Origin: Sphingobacterium sp.
GTDB lineage: Bacteria; Bacteroidota; Bacteroidia; Sphingobacteriales; Sphingobacteriaceae
Assembly (NCBI GenBank): GCA_030146225.1
Contig: JASLCA010000125.1
Coordinates: 1 to 24,196 of the forward strand
Reading direction: 5' to 3'
Length of the DNA stretch: 24,196 bases
Shown piece by piece: positions 7,193 to 16,388 of the stretch (position 1 is its first letter; each line of letters opens with the position of its first letter). A program made the translations under genes and the position numbers. The notes below the pieces were generated by a model. That model made no database searches. It saw only the letters and a program-made list of their open reading frames with translations, and was not told the DNA's origin.

Positions 7193-10006
7193 CTATTTTT
7201 TTAAATGCTCAGGCATCAGCACTGCTTGCACCTGTCTAGCATCAATAACTTTATTTTGTGTCCACTTGCTGATCGCCTCAGCCGTAATTCCATTAACCAT
7301 CCTGTTGTAATCCGTAAAATAACTCCAATTGTTAAATTGGAAATAAATATGGTTACGCAATTCCGCGCTCCAAAAGGTTTCCTTATTATAGGTCTTTTCA
7401 TAAGCTTGAATCAGCTGCACTTTCGCATTGTCCAATTCCTCTTGAAAATAACTTGGGTCCTTCGCAATCTTGTGAAGTTCTACAAAAACTTGTTCGATTA
7501 AAAAGTCTTTACGCACTGGCTCACAAGTAAAATTGATATGCGTACGGAGCAAACTCATCGGTTCGGATGTTGCATTTACCTTCACACTGACACCGTAAAC
7601 TCCAGACTGCTCTTCGCGTAGATTCTTCCGAAGTTTTACTTTGAAGACATTTTCCATCAATTCGTTCATCAGAATCTCTGGGTAGTCATAGCGTAGCTCG
7701 TTGGTTTGAAAGAACAAATTGACCGTTGCTTTCTCCGCCTCACCAGCATAAAGCAGTATTTCCTGATTCTCGGTTTGCGTGTAGGTCGGAATACGTTGTG
7801 CCTGCTGATAAGCGGCTCCAGGTAATCCCCCAATATATTTCTCAACAAAGGGTTGTATGCTATCCACATCAAAATCCCCAATAAGCACAAAGTCAAAGTC
7901 GGCTGCCGATTGAAAGCGTTCTTTAAAAACTGGAACAATCCTTGCCAACTGTAGATCTTTGACTATTCTAGCAGCAGAAACATCGCTATTTGCTGCATCA
8001 TCAGCACCAATAGCATTGCTAATCGCCTTACTATAGTCCTCTGTTACACTATGTGCTTTTGCACTCGCAGTCTCCAATAATCTTTTCTTAATATTATTAA
8101 AGACAGCCGTATCTACACGAGGTTGGGTCCACTTTAAGTGCAACAGTTCGAACATGCTTTGCACATCCTTCATATTGGCTGATGCAGACAAGCCCTCACG
8201 ATGCTGCGACAAGACAAATACTGCGGAAGCGGAATTGCCATTTAAAAACTTCGTCAAGGCCTGTCTAGAAAATACTCCTGCACCACTAGCGCCAATAATG
8301 TCTTTGGCATATAGTGCATTGACATAATCTGCGGAATCCAAGGCCAAGACGCCCCCTTTACGAAAGGCGGTTAGCTGTAAATGCGCTTTGCGGCCATCGC
8401 TTTTCTTCAAGTGAACTCTTGCCCCATTAGGGAGTGTCCACGTGTGCAAATCTATAGCTGCTACATACTGCTTCTGCTGTACAATACCTGCGGTAGGTTC
8501 TACTTCCAACAATTGGGTAGGAATCGTTACATGATCTTTCCAAGGCATTAGTTTCGCAGCATCAGCAGCTGCAAACAGCTCAGCCAGTTGGGCTTGCGTT
8601 GGCAAACTATCCCTAAGGCGCTCTGGTCCAGACAAAAGAACTACGGTATTTCCAGGCTTAAAGTAAGCTTGTAGGTGTTTCTGCAAACTCACAGAATCTA
8701 TAGCTGTTAATAAACTCAAGCTCAACTCCCGACTATACTCCTTATCCAACAAGACCTCTCCGTTGAAGAAGTTGTTTTTCATACTCATCAGCATAAATCC
8801 GGGATTGACTGCTTTCTCTGAAGGAGCGCGGTCTAATTGAGCTTGATACTGTACTTTAAAATCCTGGATTTCCTGATGGGTAAAACCATAGCGAACCAAG
8901 CGCATCTGCTCTTCCAAAAACTTGCGAATTCCCAATTCAACTTGATCTTCAAACAGTACCGCGCCCCCAATAGACAAGCCATTGTGCAACAGCAGATCCG
9001 AAAAAGACATGGAAGCGCTTTTATAGGTGTTATCCAATTGTGCTAAACGATCGAAGCGCTTTTTAAGCAATTGATTCACCATCCTACGCTGCATATGCTC
9101 CAAAAAGCTAGCCTTTGAATTTAAGGGGGCAGCGACAGGTAACTTGGTAATATAACTAAAATCAATACTGCTCGCTTCCTTGTCGGTATACACCTTATAA
9201 AGCGTATCCTGATGCTCCTTCAGCATATAAGCCTCCCGTTTCGGAGCATGCTTTACATTTTTAGCTTTGGAGAATAACTTTTTAATTATTTTCTCCGTTT
9301 GCTTGACATCTTGGTTGGTCACAACTGCAATACCCATCAGCTCAGGCCTATACCAACGCTGATAAAAGTCGACAATTGTAGGTCGTTGAAAATTCCGTAA
9401 TACCTCCATGGTACCAATAGGCTTCCGATCCGCATACCGCGAATTGTAAAAAATCAAGGGTAGGGTCTCATCACTCATCCGTGCATCAACTCCTTGCTTT
9501 GTACGCCATTCTTCGATAATAATCCCCCGTTCCTTCTCAATCTCTAAGGAGTCAAAGCTCAAATTAAAGGCCCAATCATAGACGATATCCAGAGCCTTAT
9601 GCAAATTTTCTTTTTCTCTACTGTCAATACTGATCTTATATACCGTTTCATCAAATGAGGTATGCGCATTTAGATCAGCACCAAATTTAACCCCTAAGGA
9701 CTCTAAGAAAGTAACCACCTCGTTCTTGGGGTAGTTCTGACTGCCATTAAATGCCATATGCTCTACAAAATGCGCTAAGCCACGCTGATCTTCGCGCTCC
9801 TGCAAGCTGCCCGCATTGACAAAGAGCTGAATAGCACTTTGTTGATTGCTGCCTGTACTCGGATAAATGTAATAATGAAACCCGTTCTTCAATACCCCAG
9901 CAACCAGCTTTGGATCTTGCTTCAAAGGCTGTGCCTCCGCGACAAAAAACGAAAGCAAGATAGCGCTCCACAGCAAGCCACATTTTTTTATGCTAAATCG
10001 TATCAT
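7193..10006 (-). CDS. Periplasmic M16 zinc metalloprotease (PqqL/insulinase-like)
   Basis: The 937-residue protein has a signal peptide ending AEA-Q (residues 1-25). The inverted zinc motif of family M16 is intact: H79-F-V-E82-H83, with the third metal ligand expected at E166 in ERGIIIEEW, which aligns with the ERxxxxxE pattern of mitochondrial processing peptidase and insulysin. The full length corresponds to two M16 half-molecules fused in one chain; the C-terminal half (from about residue 520) has no HxxEH and ends with the REEQSGVYGV segment typical of the substrate-binding half. Such enzymes enclose and cut peptides in a closed chamber. The ATG overlaps the stop of the upstream lipoprotein gene by one base (TAATG), so translation is probably coupled. 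Its place in the SusCD operon suggests that it processes an imported peptide. Confidence 0.92.
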   Translation of the reverse strand: MIRFSIKKCGLLWSAILLSFFVAEAQPLKQDPKLVAGVLKNGFHYYIYPSTGSNQQSAIQLFVNAGSLQEREDQRGLAHFVEHMAFNGSQNYPKNEVVTFLESLGVKFGADLNAHTSFDETVYKISIDSREKENLHKALDIVYDWAFNLSFDSLEIEKERGIIIEEWRTKQGVDARMSDETLPLIFYNSRYADRKPIGTMEVLRNFQRPTIVDFYQRWYRPELMGIAVVTNQDVKQTEKIIKKLFSKAKNVKHAPKREAYMLKEHQDTLYKVYTDKEASSIDFSYITKLPVAAPLNSKASFLEHMQRRMVNQLLKKRFDRLAQLDNTYKSASMSFSDLLLHNGLSIGGAVLFEDQVELGIRKFLEEQMRLVRYGFTHQEIQDFKVQYQAQLDRAPSEKAVNPGFMLMSMKNNFFNGEVLLDKEYSRELSLSLLTAIDSVSLQKHLQAYFKPGNTVVLLSGPERLRDSLPTQAQLAELFAAADAAKLMPWKDHVTIPTQLLEVEPTAGIVQQKQYVAAIDLHTWTLPNGARVHLKKSDGRKAHLQLTAFRKGGVLALDSADYVNALYAKDIIGASGAGVFSRQALTKFLNGNSASAVFVLSQHREGLSASANMKDVQSMFELLHLKWTQPRVDTAVFNNIKKRLLETASAKAHSVTEDYSKAISNAIGADDAANSDVSAARIVKDLQLARIVPVFKERFQSAADFDFVLIGDFDVDSIQPFVEKYIGGLPGAAYQQAQRIPTYTQTENQEILLYAGEAEKATVNLFFQTNELRYDYPEILMNELMENVFKVKLRKNLREEQSGVYGVSVKVNATSEPMSLLRTHINFTCEPVRKDFLIEQVFVELHKIAKDPSYFQEELDNAKVQLIQAYEKTYNKETFWSAELRNHIYFQFNNWSYFTDYNRMVNGITAEAISKWTQNKVIDARQVQAVLMPEHLKK

Positions 10007-10467
10007 TATATCTTGATTATTTTCAAGCTCGACTGCTTCGCATCTGGACCTGGTAGCCCTACGGTTACTTGCTTGTCATTGTTCAACAGCTTGATGGTAA
10101 TCGTATTGTCCTGCAAAGGATCCACTGCATGGGAGATCCATTTTATATGGATTGGCATTTCTACAATCCCAGGTTTAAAAACAAGCGTATTGCTGGAGCT
10201 CAAAAGCTCGTAGTCAACACCTGCTTTTAGCCCATCCCCGACAATGATTTCATAGTTTAATGTTACCGGCTCAAACTGCTGCTTGGTACTGAAGTACACA
10301 GGATAAGCAACTGTCTCGTTACGGCTCGTCTGCACTTGCACTTCAGAAGCCTTATTTACGTGTATATAGAAAAATGGATGATCATAGGGCGTTGCCAATT
10401 CTTTGTTACAGGAACTAGCAAGTACTATACTCAGGATCAATCCAAAACTTAGAAATAATTTTCTCAT
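10006..10467 (-). CDS. Small beta-sandwich lipoprotein of the SusCD operon
   Basis: The 153-residue product has a lipoprotein signal ending LASSC (C20). The remaining 130 or so residues look like one beta-sandwich with a Calx-beta or DUF4843-like pattern: alternating hydrophobic strands, a G-x-DYEL segment (GVDYELL), an FKPG turn and a late strand ending in TIKLLNN, followed by a VGLPGP segment. DUF4843-type lipoproteins commonly follow SusD in Bacteroidota and are thought to be accessory surface-binding proteins; the exact family here is uncertain. It starts four bases after the SusD stop and its TAA stop overlaps the M16 start, so it is tightly held in the operon. No catalytic residues are apparent. 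Confidence 0.7.
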   Translation of the reverse strand: MRKLFLSFGLILSIVLASSCNKELATPYDHPFFYIHVNKASEVQVQTSRNETVAYPVYFSTKQQFEPVTLNYEIIVGDGLKAGVDYELLSSSNTLVFKPGIVEMPIHIKWISHAVDPLQDNTITIKLLNNDKQVTVGLPGPDAKQSSLKIIKI

Positions 10468-10471
10468 AATG

Positions 10472-11920
10472 TTAATTATTAACAGTTGGATTAGGTTTTA
10501 TTAAATTATTAGCGTCCAGCTCCGACTTTGGAATTGGAAGTATAAAAAGGTCATTCGGGTAGCTCAATTTACAAATACCTGTATTGCAATTAGCACCACG
10601 ATCCAAAGCTGATTTATACCGCATAATATCATAGATTCTATGCCCCTCAAAAGCCAACTCTTTGCGTCTTTCATTTTTGATTATCGTCAACAGCTCTTCT
10701 GGAGACTTATAATCTACGTTTACAGCGCTCGGTTCAATAGCTTTTGCTCGAGCGATAATGACTTTTAAATCAGCGACAGCTAATTCATACTGTTTTTTAT
10801 GCACGTACGCTTCGGCACGGTTTAGGTACAGTTCGGCTGCACGAAATACCTTCACGTTTACAGGCCAGTTTATATCCGTTACATTAGCACTCTTCGCGTT
10901 TTTTAAGGACATATACTTTTCCTTAATTTTATTAAATTCAAACATATCCTTACGGCTATCCCCTTCCTCAAAAAGATCTAAAAAGCTTGCTTTCGGATGC
11001 GCTAGAAAGGCATCTGAATCGGAATAAAAAGAAGACATATAATTTGGGTATCTAATCGATAGCGAAAACTGCCAAATCACCTCTGAAGAAACTTTCCAAT
11101 TAAGCTGATCACTAGCTATAAACATCTCTTTGTAATTATCAGCCTTAACCAAAGGAAACTCACCACTTTCGATTAATTTGGTGGAAAGTTGAATCACTTG
11201 ATCGTAATTCTCCATATATAAATGCACCCGTGAGAGAAGCGCCTCAGCTGCTTGCTGAGAAGCATAAATGCGAGATTTCTTGTCTGCTTTAGACAAAAGC
11301 TTTGCTCCACTCTCTAAATCGGCAACAATCTGCGCGTAGGTTTCCTTCATCGTTGCTCTTGCCACGCGCTCGCTTGGCAAAGGAGTCTTTAATGGAATCG
11401 GCACACCTAGGTGCGAGGCATCTGCCGTATAGGTATAATGCTGTCCATACACATTTGCCAAAGCAAAAAACATAAGACCTCGCATCACTTCTGCCTGACC
11501 TACATAAGCATCGATATCAGCTAAGCGACTTGGATTGGATGCTTTTAGAATTTTCCCTGCCTCGATAATATTATTAATATTATTGATCACCTCATATCCA
11601 GAAGCCCAGACTATTTGGGTAGATCCCAACTGATCCGTCTCATCATAGGAATAACTATAATCCGTTAGCATATAGTTTTGTGTACCACCAATGGATCTTT
11701 CCACATCATCAGCACGCAAATCTCCGTAAATACCATACTGGGATTGGAAAAACTTACCCGCTAAGCTATAGCTGCCATATAAGGCATCACGCATACCATT
11801 TACATCAGCAAAGAGTTGATCTTTCCCCATTTGCCCAATCGGCTCTACCTCTAAGAAAGAACTCCCACAAGAACTTGTGAATAAAGCACAAGCTAAAGCT
11901 GTATATTTTAATATTTTCAT
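10472..11920 (-). CDS. SusD/RagB-family nutrient-binding lipoprotein
   Basis: The 482-residue protein has a lipoprotein signal ending FTSSC (C18), followed by FLEVEP, the standard beginning of mature SusD proteins. The N-terminal SusD-like segment includes the tetratricopeptide helices around YGSYSLAG and VMRGLMFFALANVYGQ. The C-terminal RagB/SusD part includes LNRAEAYVH (about 366-374) and NERRKELAFEGHRIYDIMRY (416-435), the most conserved stretch of the family. SusD proteins form the hinged lid of the SusC transporter on the outer face of the outer membrane and bind the nutrient before import. Here SusD lies 11 bases downstream of SusC, the usual order. The ligand cannot be told from the sequence. 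Confidence 0.95.
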   Translation of the reverse strand: MKILKYTALACALFTSSCGSSFLEVEPIGQMGKDQLFADVNGMRDALYGSYSLAGKFFQSQYGIYGDLRADDVERSIGGTQNYMLTDYSYSYDETDQLGSTQIVWASGYEVINNINNIIEAGKILKASNPSRLADIDAYVGQAEVMRGLMFFALANVYGQHYTYTADASHLGVPIPLKTPLPSERVARATMKETYAQIVADLESGAKLLSKADKKSRIYASQQAAEALLSRVHLYMENYDQVIQLSTKLIESGEFPLVKADNYKEMFIASDQLNWKVSSEVIWQFSLSIRYPNYMSSFYSDSDAFLAHPKASFLDLFEEGDSRKDMFEFNKIKEKYMSLKNAKSANVTDINWPVNVKVFRAAELYLNRAEAYVHKKQYELAVADLKVIIARAKAIEPSAVNVDYKSPEELLTIIKNERRKELAFEGHRIYDIMRYKSALDRGANCNTGICKLSYPNDLFILPIPKSELDANNLIKPNPTVNN

Positions 11921-11931
11921 TTTACTTGTCT

Positions 11932-14900
11932 TTAAAACCCTATGTTAACACCTAAGGAATAGTTACTTACATTCGCCGCCTCGTTTATTGTATTATTAAA
12001 ACCATTAGCCACATGATTACCGCTAGTGCCATACTGATTTATGTAATAGCTATAATCATTAATAGAACCTTTTTTCGTACTATATGGGGTCCATATACCA
12101 AGCTTACTCGCCATAGCCGTTACCGTGATATGCGATAGTTTTAGGCGCTTGATAAGCCCCGCTCTAAACACATAACTCAAGCTTACGTTTTCAAGTGCTA
12201 GATGCGTACGATCCATTAAGAAGCGTGTAGAGTTCATGGTTGATTGCGTAGAGATATTTGATAAACCAGGACTAGTAGCTAATTGGCCTGGAAAACGCCA
12301 AGCATTCAGGGTCTCAATGGATTGGTTGCCATTCAAGACATTTAATCCATCTAAGCCAATATTACGGGTAACCCGATCAAATGTATAGCCGCCCTTCGTG
12401 TACTTCATAAATACCGATAGATTGAAATTACCGTAGGTAAAATTATTGGTCATACCACCATAAAAATCGGGGGTAGCATGTCCGACAATCACCCGATCAG
12501 CTGTATTGTATTCCTTAGTGATATTATTATTGCTATCGTACCACATCGGAGCACCAGTAGAAGGATCCACTCCTGCCCAACGCACTAAGTACAGCGAATT
12601 CGAATTGTAGCCTTGGCGCATAATAGTCGTGGTAGAAACCTTGTCTATTCCATCGGCTAACTCCAACACCTTATTCCGGTTGAGAGATAGGATAAACGTA
12701 GAACTCCAACTAAACTTCTCACGTTTCATATTATCGGAGTTTACAGCTAATTCAAAACCTGTATTTTGGATCTTACCGATGTTTTCATAAACGCGACGGA
12801 AACCGCTAACCATAGATATGTATGTATTATCAATCATATCATGGGTAACATTTTTGTAGTACTCCGCTGCGACATTGATACGACCAAAAAGTCGAAAGTC
12901 CACACCTCCATTAAACATATTTGTGCTTTCCCATTTCAAGCCCTCGTTAATACCTCGAGTCATCACAGCACCTGTATTGTCACCATAAGTATTGGAAGCA
13001 CTATAATCATAAATTCCCTTGGCATAGGCAGCTGAAAATCTAGAGTTTCCATTATTACCATAAGAAGCCTTGAACTTCAAGAAATCCATTACATTGTTTT
13101 CTGGCCAGAAGGCTTCATTACTAACTGTCCAAGCGGCACCTATCGAATTAAACACCCCCCACTTCACATCCTTTCCAAAGTTGGAACTACCATCTTTACG
13201 GTAGGTATAGTTTAGGGCATAACGTTTATCATATACATAGCCCGCTCTAGCGAAATAAGATAAAAGCGTAGATTTTGCTCTGCTGGTATAGCCTAATCGA
13301 TTGTTTGCCGAGACAAAACCAGGCTCTCGAATATTATCATTGGGAAAATTAGTACCCGTCACATCTACGGAATTACGCTCTTCTAATCGAGCCTCTGTAC
13401 CCAACAAAGCATCAAAATCCCCATTCCATATTACACGATTATAAACAATCGTATTGGTACTCAACACATTTAAAAGCTGACTCTCGCCTCGATAAGCCTT
13501 TCCATTAGATGATTTCCCAGTATAATTGTTCATCGAAAAATACTGATTTTCCAAACCAGCACTGTAATCTATACCATTCCGATTGATAAACTTTAATCCT
13601 TCCCAAATGTGTACCGTAGCGCCAATATTCCCTAAAAGATTAAAACTTTGCTGATTATTATCATTCATATCCTTAAGTCCAGGCATATTGTGTAGAAGAT
13701 TCCCATTCGGATCGCGCTCGATATATTCACCATTTGGACCATAAGGACTCACCAAAGGACTATATTTATAGTACGAATCTCCTGGATTGAACATCTTATT
13801 TTTAGAAAATGCAGCATAGATTCCACTTTCTATACTGAGATGTTTACCGATATTCCCGCCTAAATTTGAACGCACAGCATAACGTTTGATATTATTCCCA
13901 ATAGCAAGCGGCTTTTCGTTATACATATTTGCAGAAATCATGTAGTTTACAGCCGATGTTCCACCACTTAAATTTACATTATGAAAATCACTATAGCCCG
14001 TACGAAAATAAACCTCATCCCAATCGGTATTGACCGTTGTATCCAGCTTTCCCAACTCAGCCAACATCCCCATGTCCTTTATTAAGTTTAAATACTGCGG
14101 ACCATTTAGCTTATTCAATCGTGTTTTAGGTCTTTTGTTAACTCCAGCACGGAAAGAATAGGATAATTTTGGCTCGCCCTTTCCTTTCTTGGTGGTAATT
14201 AAGATAACGCCATTTGAACCATTAGCTCCATATATGGTAGTTGCACTAGCGTCTTTCAATACCGTTACACTCTCAATATCACTTGGATCCAGGTAAGTCA
14301 ATGGGGATATACTGGTCTGCATACCAGGAATCATATTGGTCGTACCCCCTGTATATAATGGCACGCCATCCACTACCCACAATGGCTCATTGGAAGTTGC
14401 TCCTCCGCCAGCAGAAGCATCTCCGCGAATCCGCGTGCTGTAACGTGGCCGTGCCGAACTATTGGTTCCATCATCCTGCGAACTAAACTCAACACCTGGT
14501 ACTATCCCCTCAAGCAAGGCATCTAATCGAAGTAGGGGCTTATTTGCTAAGTCTTTCGCCGTCACCATATAGGCTGATCCCGTTTGATTTTCCCGAGACT
14601 CTTTAGTACCATAAGCCGTCACAATAACCTCGTCAATATAGTCTGTACTCTTCTCCAGCACGACGTTACTATTGCGTTGTAGGGCAGCAACTGAGATCTC
14701 CTGCTTTTTATAGCCTAGGTATGAAATCTCTAAGACCGTTCCTGCTGGAACCTCTAAACTGTACTCGCCTTGGGTATTGGTAGTCGTACCTTTGCCCTGC
14801 CCCTTTGCTAGAATACTTATTCCAGCTAACGCATAGGTTGATCTACCATCTAAATCATTCAACAAGATGGTACCCGACAACTTTACCACATCGCCTTGTT

Positions 14901-15252
14901 TCTTCACAGGCGATAGTGTGATTGTTTTATTAACAATGCTAAACGTTACATTCAACTCCTTAGCGAGCTTGTTCAAGACTGGCTCTAGGTCTTCATCTGC
15001 TAAATTTAAACTCAGCAGTTTCTTGTTGGACAGAATACTGGCATCGTAAATAAATGAATAACCAGATTGCTTTTCAATCTGATTGAGTACAGATTCTACC
15101 TGTTGGTTTTTGGCATCTAATCGGATACTCTGTGCAAAACTATTGGCTGAAGTTAAAGCAAGCAGACCTATTGTTAATAGGCTGCTAACTTTTTTTGTCA
15201 CTAAATCAGCTTTTAGAAAAGACAAAGGCTTTCCAAAACATTTGTGATTCAT
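11932..15252 (-). CDS. SusC/RagA-family TonB-dependent receptor with STN signalling domain
   Basis: The 1106-residue protein has a signal sequence that follows about 20 extra N-terminal residues and ends ANSFAQ (41). Residues about 43-115 are an STN (secretin and TonB N-terminus) domain, the periplasmic signalling module of FecA-like receptors. A carboxypeptidase-regulatory-like domain follows (about 123-200), then a TonB-box-like DEVIVTAYGT (207-216), the plug with LWVVDGVPLY (291-300) and DIESVTVLKDASATTIYGAN (325-344), and a long beta-barrel to the C-terminus. It imports a ligand across the outer membrane with TonB energy. The STN domain and adjacent fecR and sigma genes make it a probable transducer that switches on its own operon. 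Its gene starts 10 bases after fecR. Confidence 0.96.
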   Translation of the reverse strand: MNHKCFGKPLSFLKADLVTKKVSSLLTIGLLALTSANSFAQSIRLDAKNQQVESVLNQIEKQSGYSFIYDASILSNKKLLSLNLADEDLEPVLNKLAKELNVTFSIVNKTITLSPVKKQGDVVKLSGTILLNDLDGRSTYALAGISILAKGQGKGTTTNTQGEYSLEVPAGTVLEISYLGYKKQEISVAALQRNSNVVLEKSTDYIDEVIVTAYGTKESRENQTGSAYMVTAKDLANKPLLRLDALLEGIVPGVEFSSQDDGTNSSARPRYSTRIRGDASAGGGATSNEPLWVVDGVPLYTGGTTNMIPGMQTSISPLTYLDPSDIESVTVLKDASATTIYGANGSNGVILITTKKGKGEPKLSYSFRAGVNKRPKTRLNKLNGPQYLNLIKDMGMLAELGKLDTTVNTDWDEVYFRTGYSDFHNVNLSGGTSAVNYMISANMYNEKPLAIGNNIKRYAVRSNLGGNIGKHLSIESGIYAAFSKNKMFNPGDSYYKYSPLVSPYGPNGEYIERDPNGNLLHNMPGLKDMNDNNQQSFNLLGNIGATVHIWEGLKFINRNGIDYSAGLENQYFSMNNYTGKSSNGKAYRGESQLLNVLSTNTIVYNRVIWNGDFDALLGTEARLEERNSVDVTGTNFPNDNIREPGFVSANNRLGYTSRAKSTLLSYFARAGYVYDKRYALNYTYRKDGSSNFGKDVKWGVFNSIGAAWTVSNEAFWPENNVMDFLKFKASYGNNGNSRFSAAYAKGIYDYSASNTYGDNTGAVMTRGINEGLKWESTNMFNGGVDFRLFGRINVAAEYYKNVTHDMIDNTYISMVSGFRRVYENIGKIQNTGFELAVNSDNMKREKFSWSSTFILSLNRNKVLELADGIDKVSTTTIMRQGYNSNSLYLVRWAGVDPSTGAPMWYDSNNNITKEYNTADRVIVGHATPDFYGGMTNNFTYGNFNLSVFMKYTKGGYTFDRVTRNIGLDGLNVLNGNQSIETLNAWRFPGQLATSPGLSNISTQSTMNSTRFLMDRTHLALENVSLSYVFRAGLIKRLKLSHITVTAMASKLGIWTPYSTKKGSINDYSYYINQYGTSGNHVANGFNNTINEAANVSNYSLGVNIGF

Positions 15253-15262
15253 ATAATATGGG

Positions 15263-16333
15263 TTAATTATTTTTAAATTTCACAAAGAGTGTATCTTCCT
15301 TGAGGCGATACGTTCCTTGGGTAAGGTTGGTTAATATGGCTTGTAGGTCCTTCAGACTCGTACCTCTACTTATCTTTCCTGAAATTTTCTGGCTAGGAAT
15401 CTGGGATTCAAAGACTAGCTCCAGCTTATACCAGCGTGCTAACTGCAAGAGTACATCCTCAATACCTTCTTTATCAAAATCAAAGCTTAATGCACGCCAG
15501 CCGCTATTCGAGTCGAGCGCTTTAGCTTCCACTGCGATAACGCCCTTTTTATTTAGCGCCTCCTGCTGGGGCAATAGCAAAGTCTTGGCTGTACCATCTA
15601 TAAGTTCAATTTTTCCTTCAATTAGGTTGGTCTTAATAATATCCTGATTGGGATAAGCCTTAACATTAAATTTGGTACCTAATACCTTTACCTCTTGGGT
15701 TCCACTTCTTACGACAAAAGATTGGTTTGGTAAAGAGCTTACCTCAAAATAAGCTTCCCCTACTAAGTCCACTGTACGCTGTGTAGCCTTAGCGAAATCT
15801 GGTGAAAGTTTTAGTTTAGTATCGGCATTCATAGAAACCTTTGTACCGTCAGGAAGTATAAGTTTGGAGAACTGTCCCTTTTCGGTAAAGACAGCATTAA
15901 TCTCCTGCGCCCCGCTTAGGGCCAGAAGGTCCACATAATAAGTCGTGTCAAGAAAATTGCTTACTTCAGCATCAAAGGCATGAACCTGTGCATTCGCATC
16001 TACAACTTGCAGGCCGCTGCGCAAGAGCGCCAGCTCGCTTGTCGCCGGATCGCTTTTCTTGCTGAACAGCATAACTGCTGCCCCGCAAAGCAAGATTACA
16101 GCAGCTGCGGCCGTATACCTCATCCATGCAATCTTCTGAATAGGCTTTCTTTTCTGAAGACTTATCCAAATCTCCTCCTTAAGCATTTCTGGACTACTAT
16201 TAGCCTCAATAACAGTACTGCTGTCATCAAAACTATTGTACCATTCTTGAAAGCGTTCTTTCTCTTCCAATGAAGCCGTACCTTCATTTATCTTTATCAA
16301 GATTGCCTTTATCTCTTCCGTATATTGTATCAT
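15263..16333 (-). CDS. FecR-family anti-sigma factor with DUF4974 domain
   Basis: The 356-residue protein has an N-terminal cytoplasmic anti-sigma region (1-68), one membrane span (about 72-90) and a periplasmic part. The periplasmic part contains the FecR domain with LPDGTKVSMNADTKL (160-174), GEAYFEV (192-198) and VLGTKFNVKAY (217-227), and a C-terminal DUF4974 domain (about 280-353), a typical Bacteroidota combination. FecR proteins hold an ECF sigma factor and release it when the STN domain of the receptor signals. The G219-T220 pair lies in the conserved VLGT segment; some FecR homologues self-cleave at a Gly-Thr bond, but that is only a possibility here. An inverted repeat lies two bases upstream of the start, in the 55-base gap after the sigma gene. 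Confidence 0.94.
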   Translation of the reverse strand: MIQYTEEIKAILIKINEGTASLEEKERFQEWYNSFDDSSTVIEANSSPEMLKEEIWISLQKRKPIQKIAWMRYTAAAAVILLCGAAVMLFSKKSDPATSELALLRSGLQVVDANAQVHAFDAEVSNFLDTTYYVDLLALSGAQEINAVFTEKGQFSKLILPDGTKVSMNADTKLKLSPDFAKATQRTVDLVGEAYFEVSSLPNQSFVVRSGTQEVKVLGTKFNVKAYPNQDIIKTNLIEGKIELIDGTAKTLLLPQQEALNKKGVIAVEAKALDSNSGWRALSFDFDKEGIEDVLLQLARWYKLELVFESQIPSQKISGKISRGTSLKDLQAILTNLTQGTYRLKEDTLFVKFKNN

Positions 16334-16335
16334 GT

Positions 16336-16370
16336 TTCGCTGTTGTACTATATATGTACATCAAAGCGAA
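16336..16370 (-). promoter_or_regulatory. Inverted repeat immediately before the fecR start
   Basis: On the minus strand TTCGCT (16365-16370) and TGTAC pair with GTACA and AGCGAA (16336-16341), giving two stems of six and five pairs with a small internal loop and an AT-only seven-base apical loop. It ends two bases from the fecR ATG and so covers the ribosome-binding region. It could be an operator, a weak promoter region of the sigma factor, or an RNA structure that sets the sigma to anti-sigma ratio. Confidence 0.5.
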
Positions 16371-16388
16371 GTATACGCACGGAAAAAT

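Noticed and set aside
9839..10213. Plus-strand open frame of 124 codons
   Set aside because: It runs opposite the start of the M16 gene and the end of the lipoprotein gene, both well supported; composition is not protein-like.
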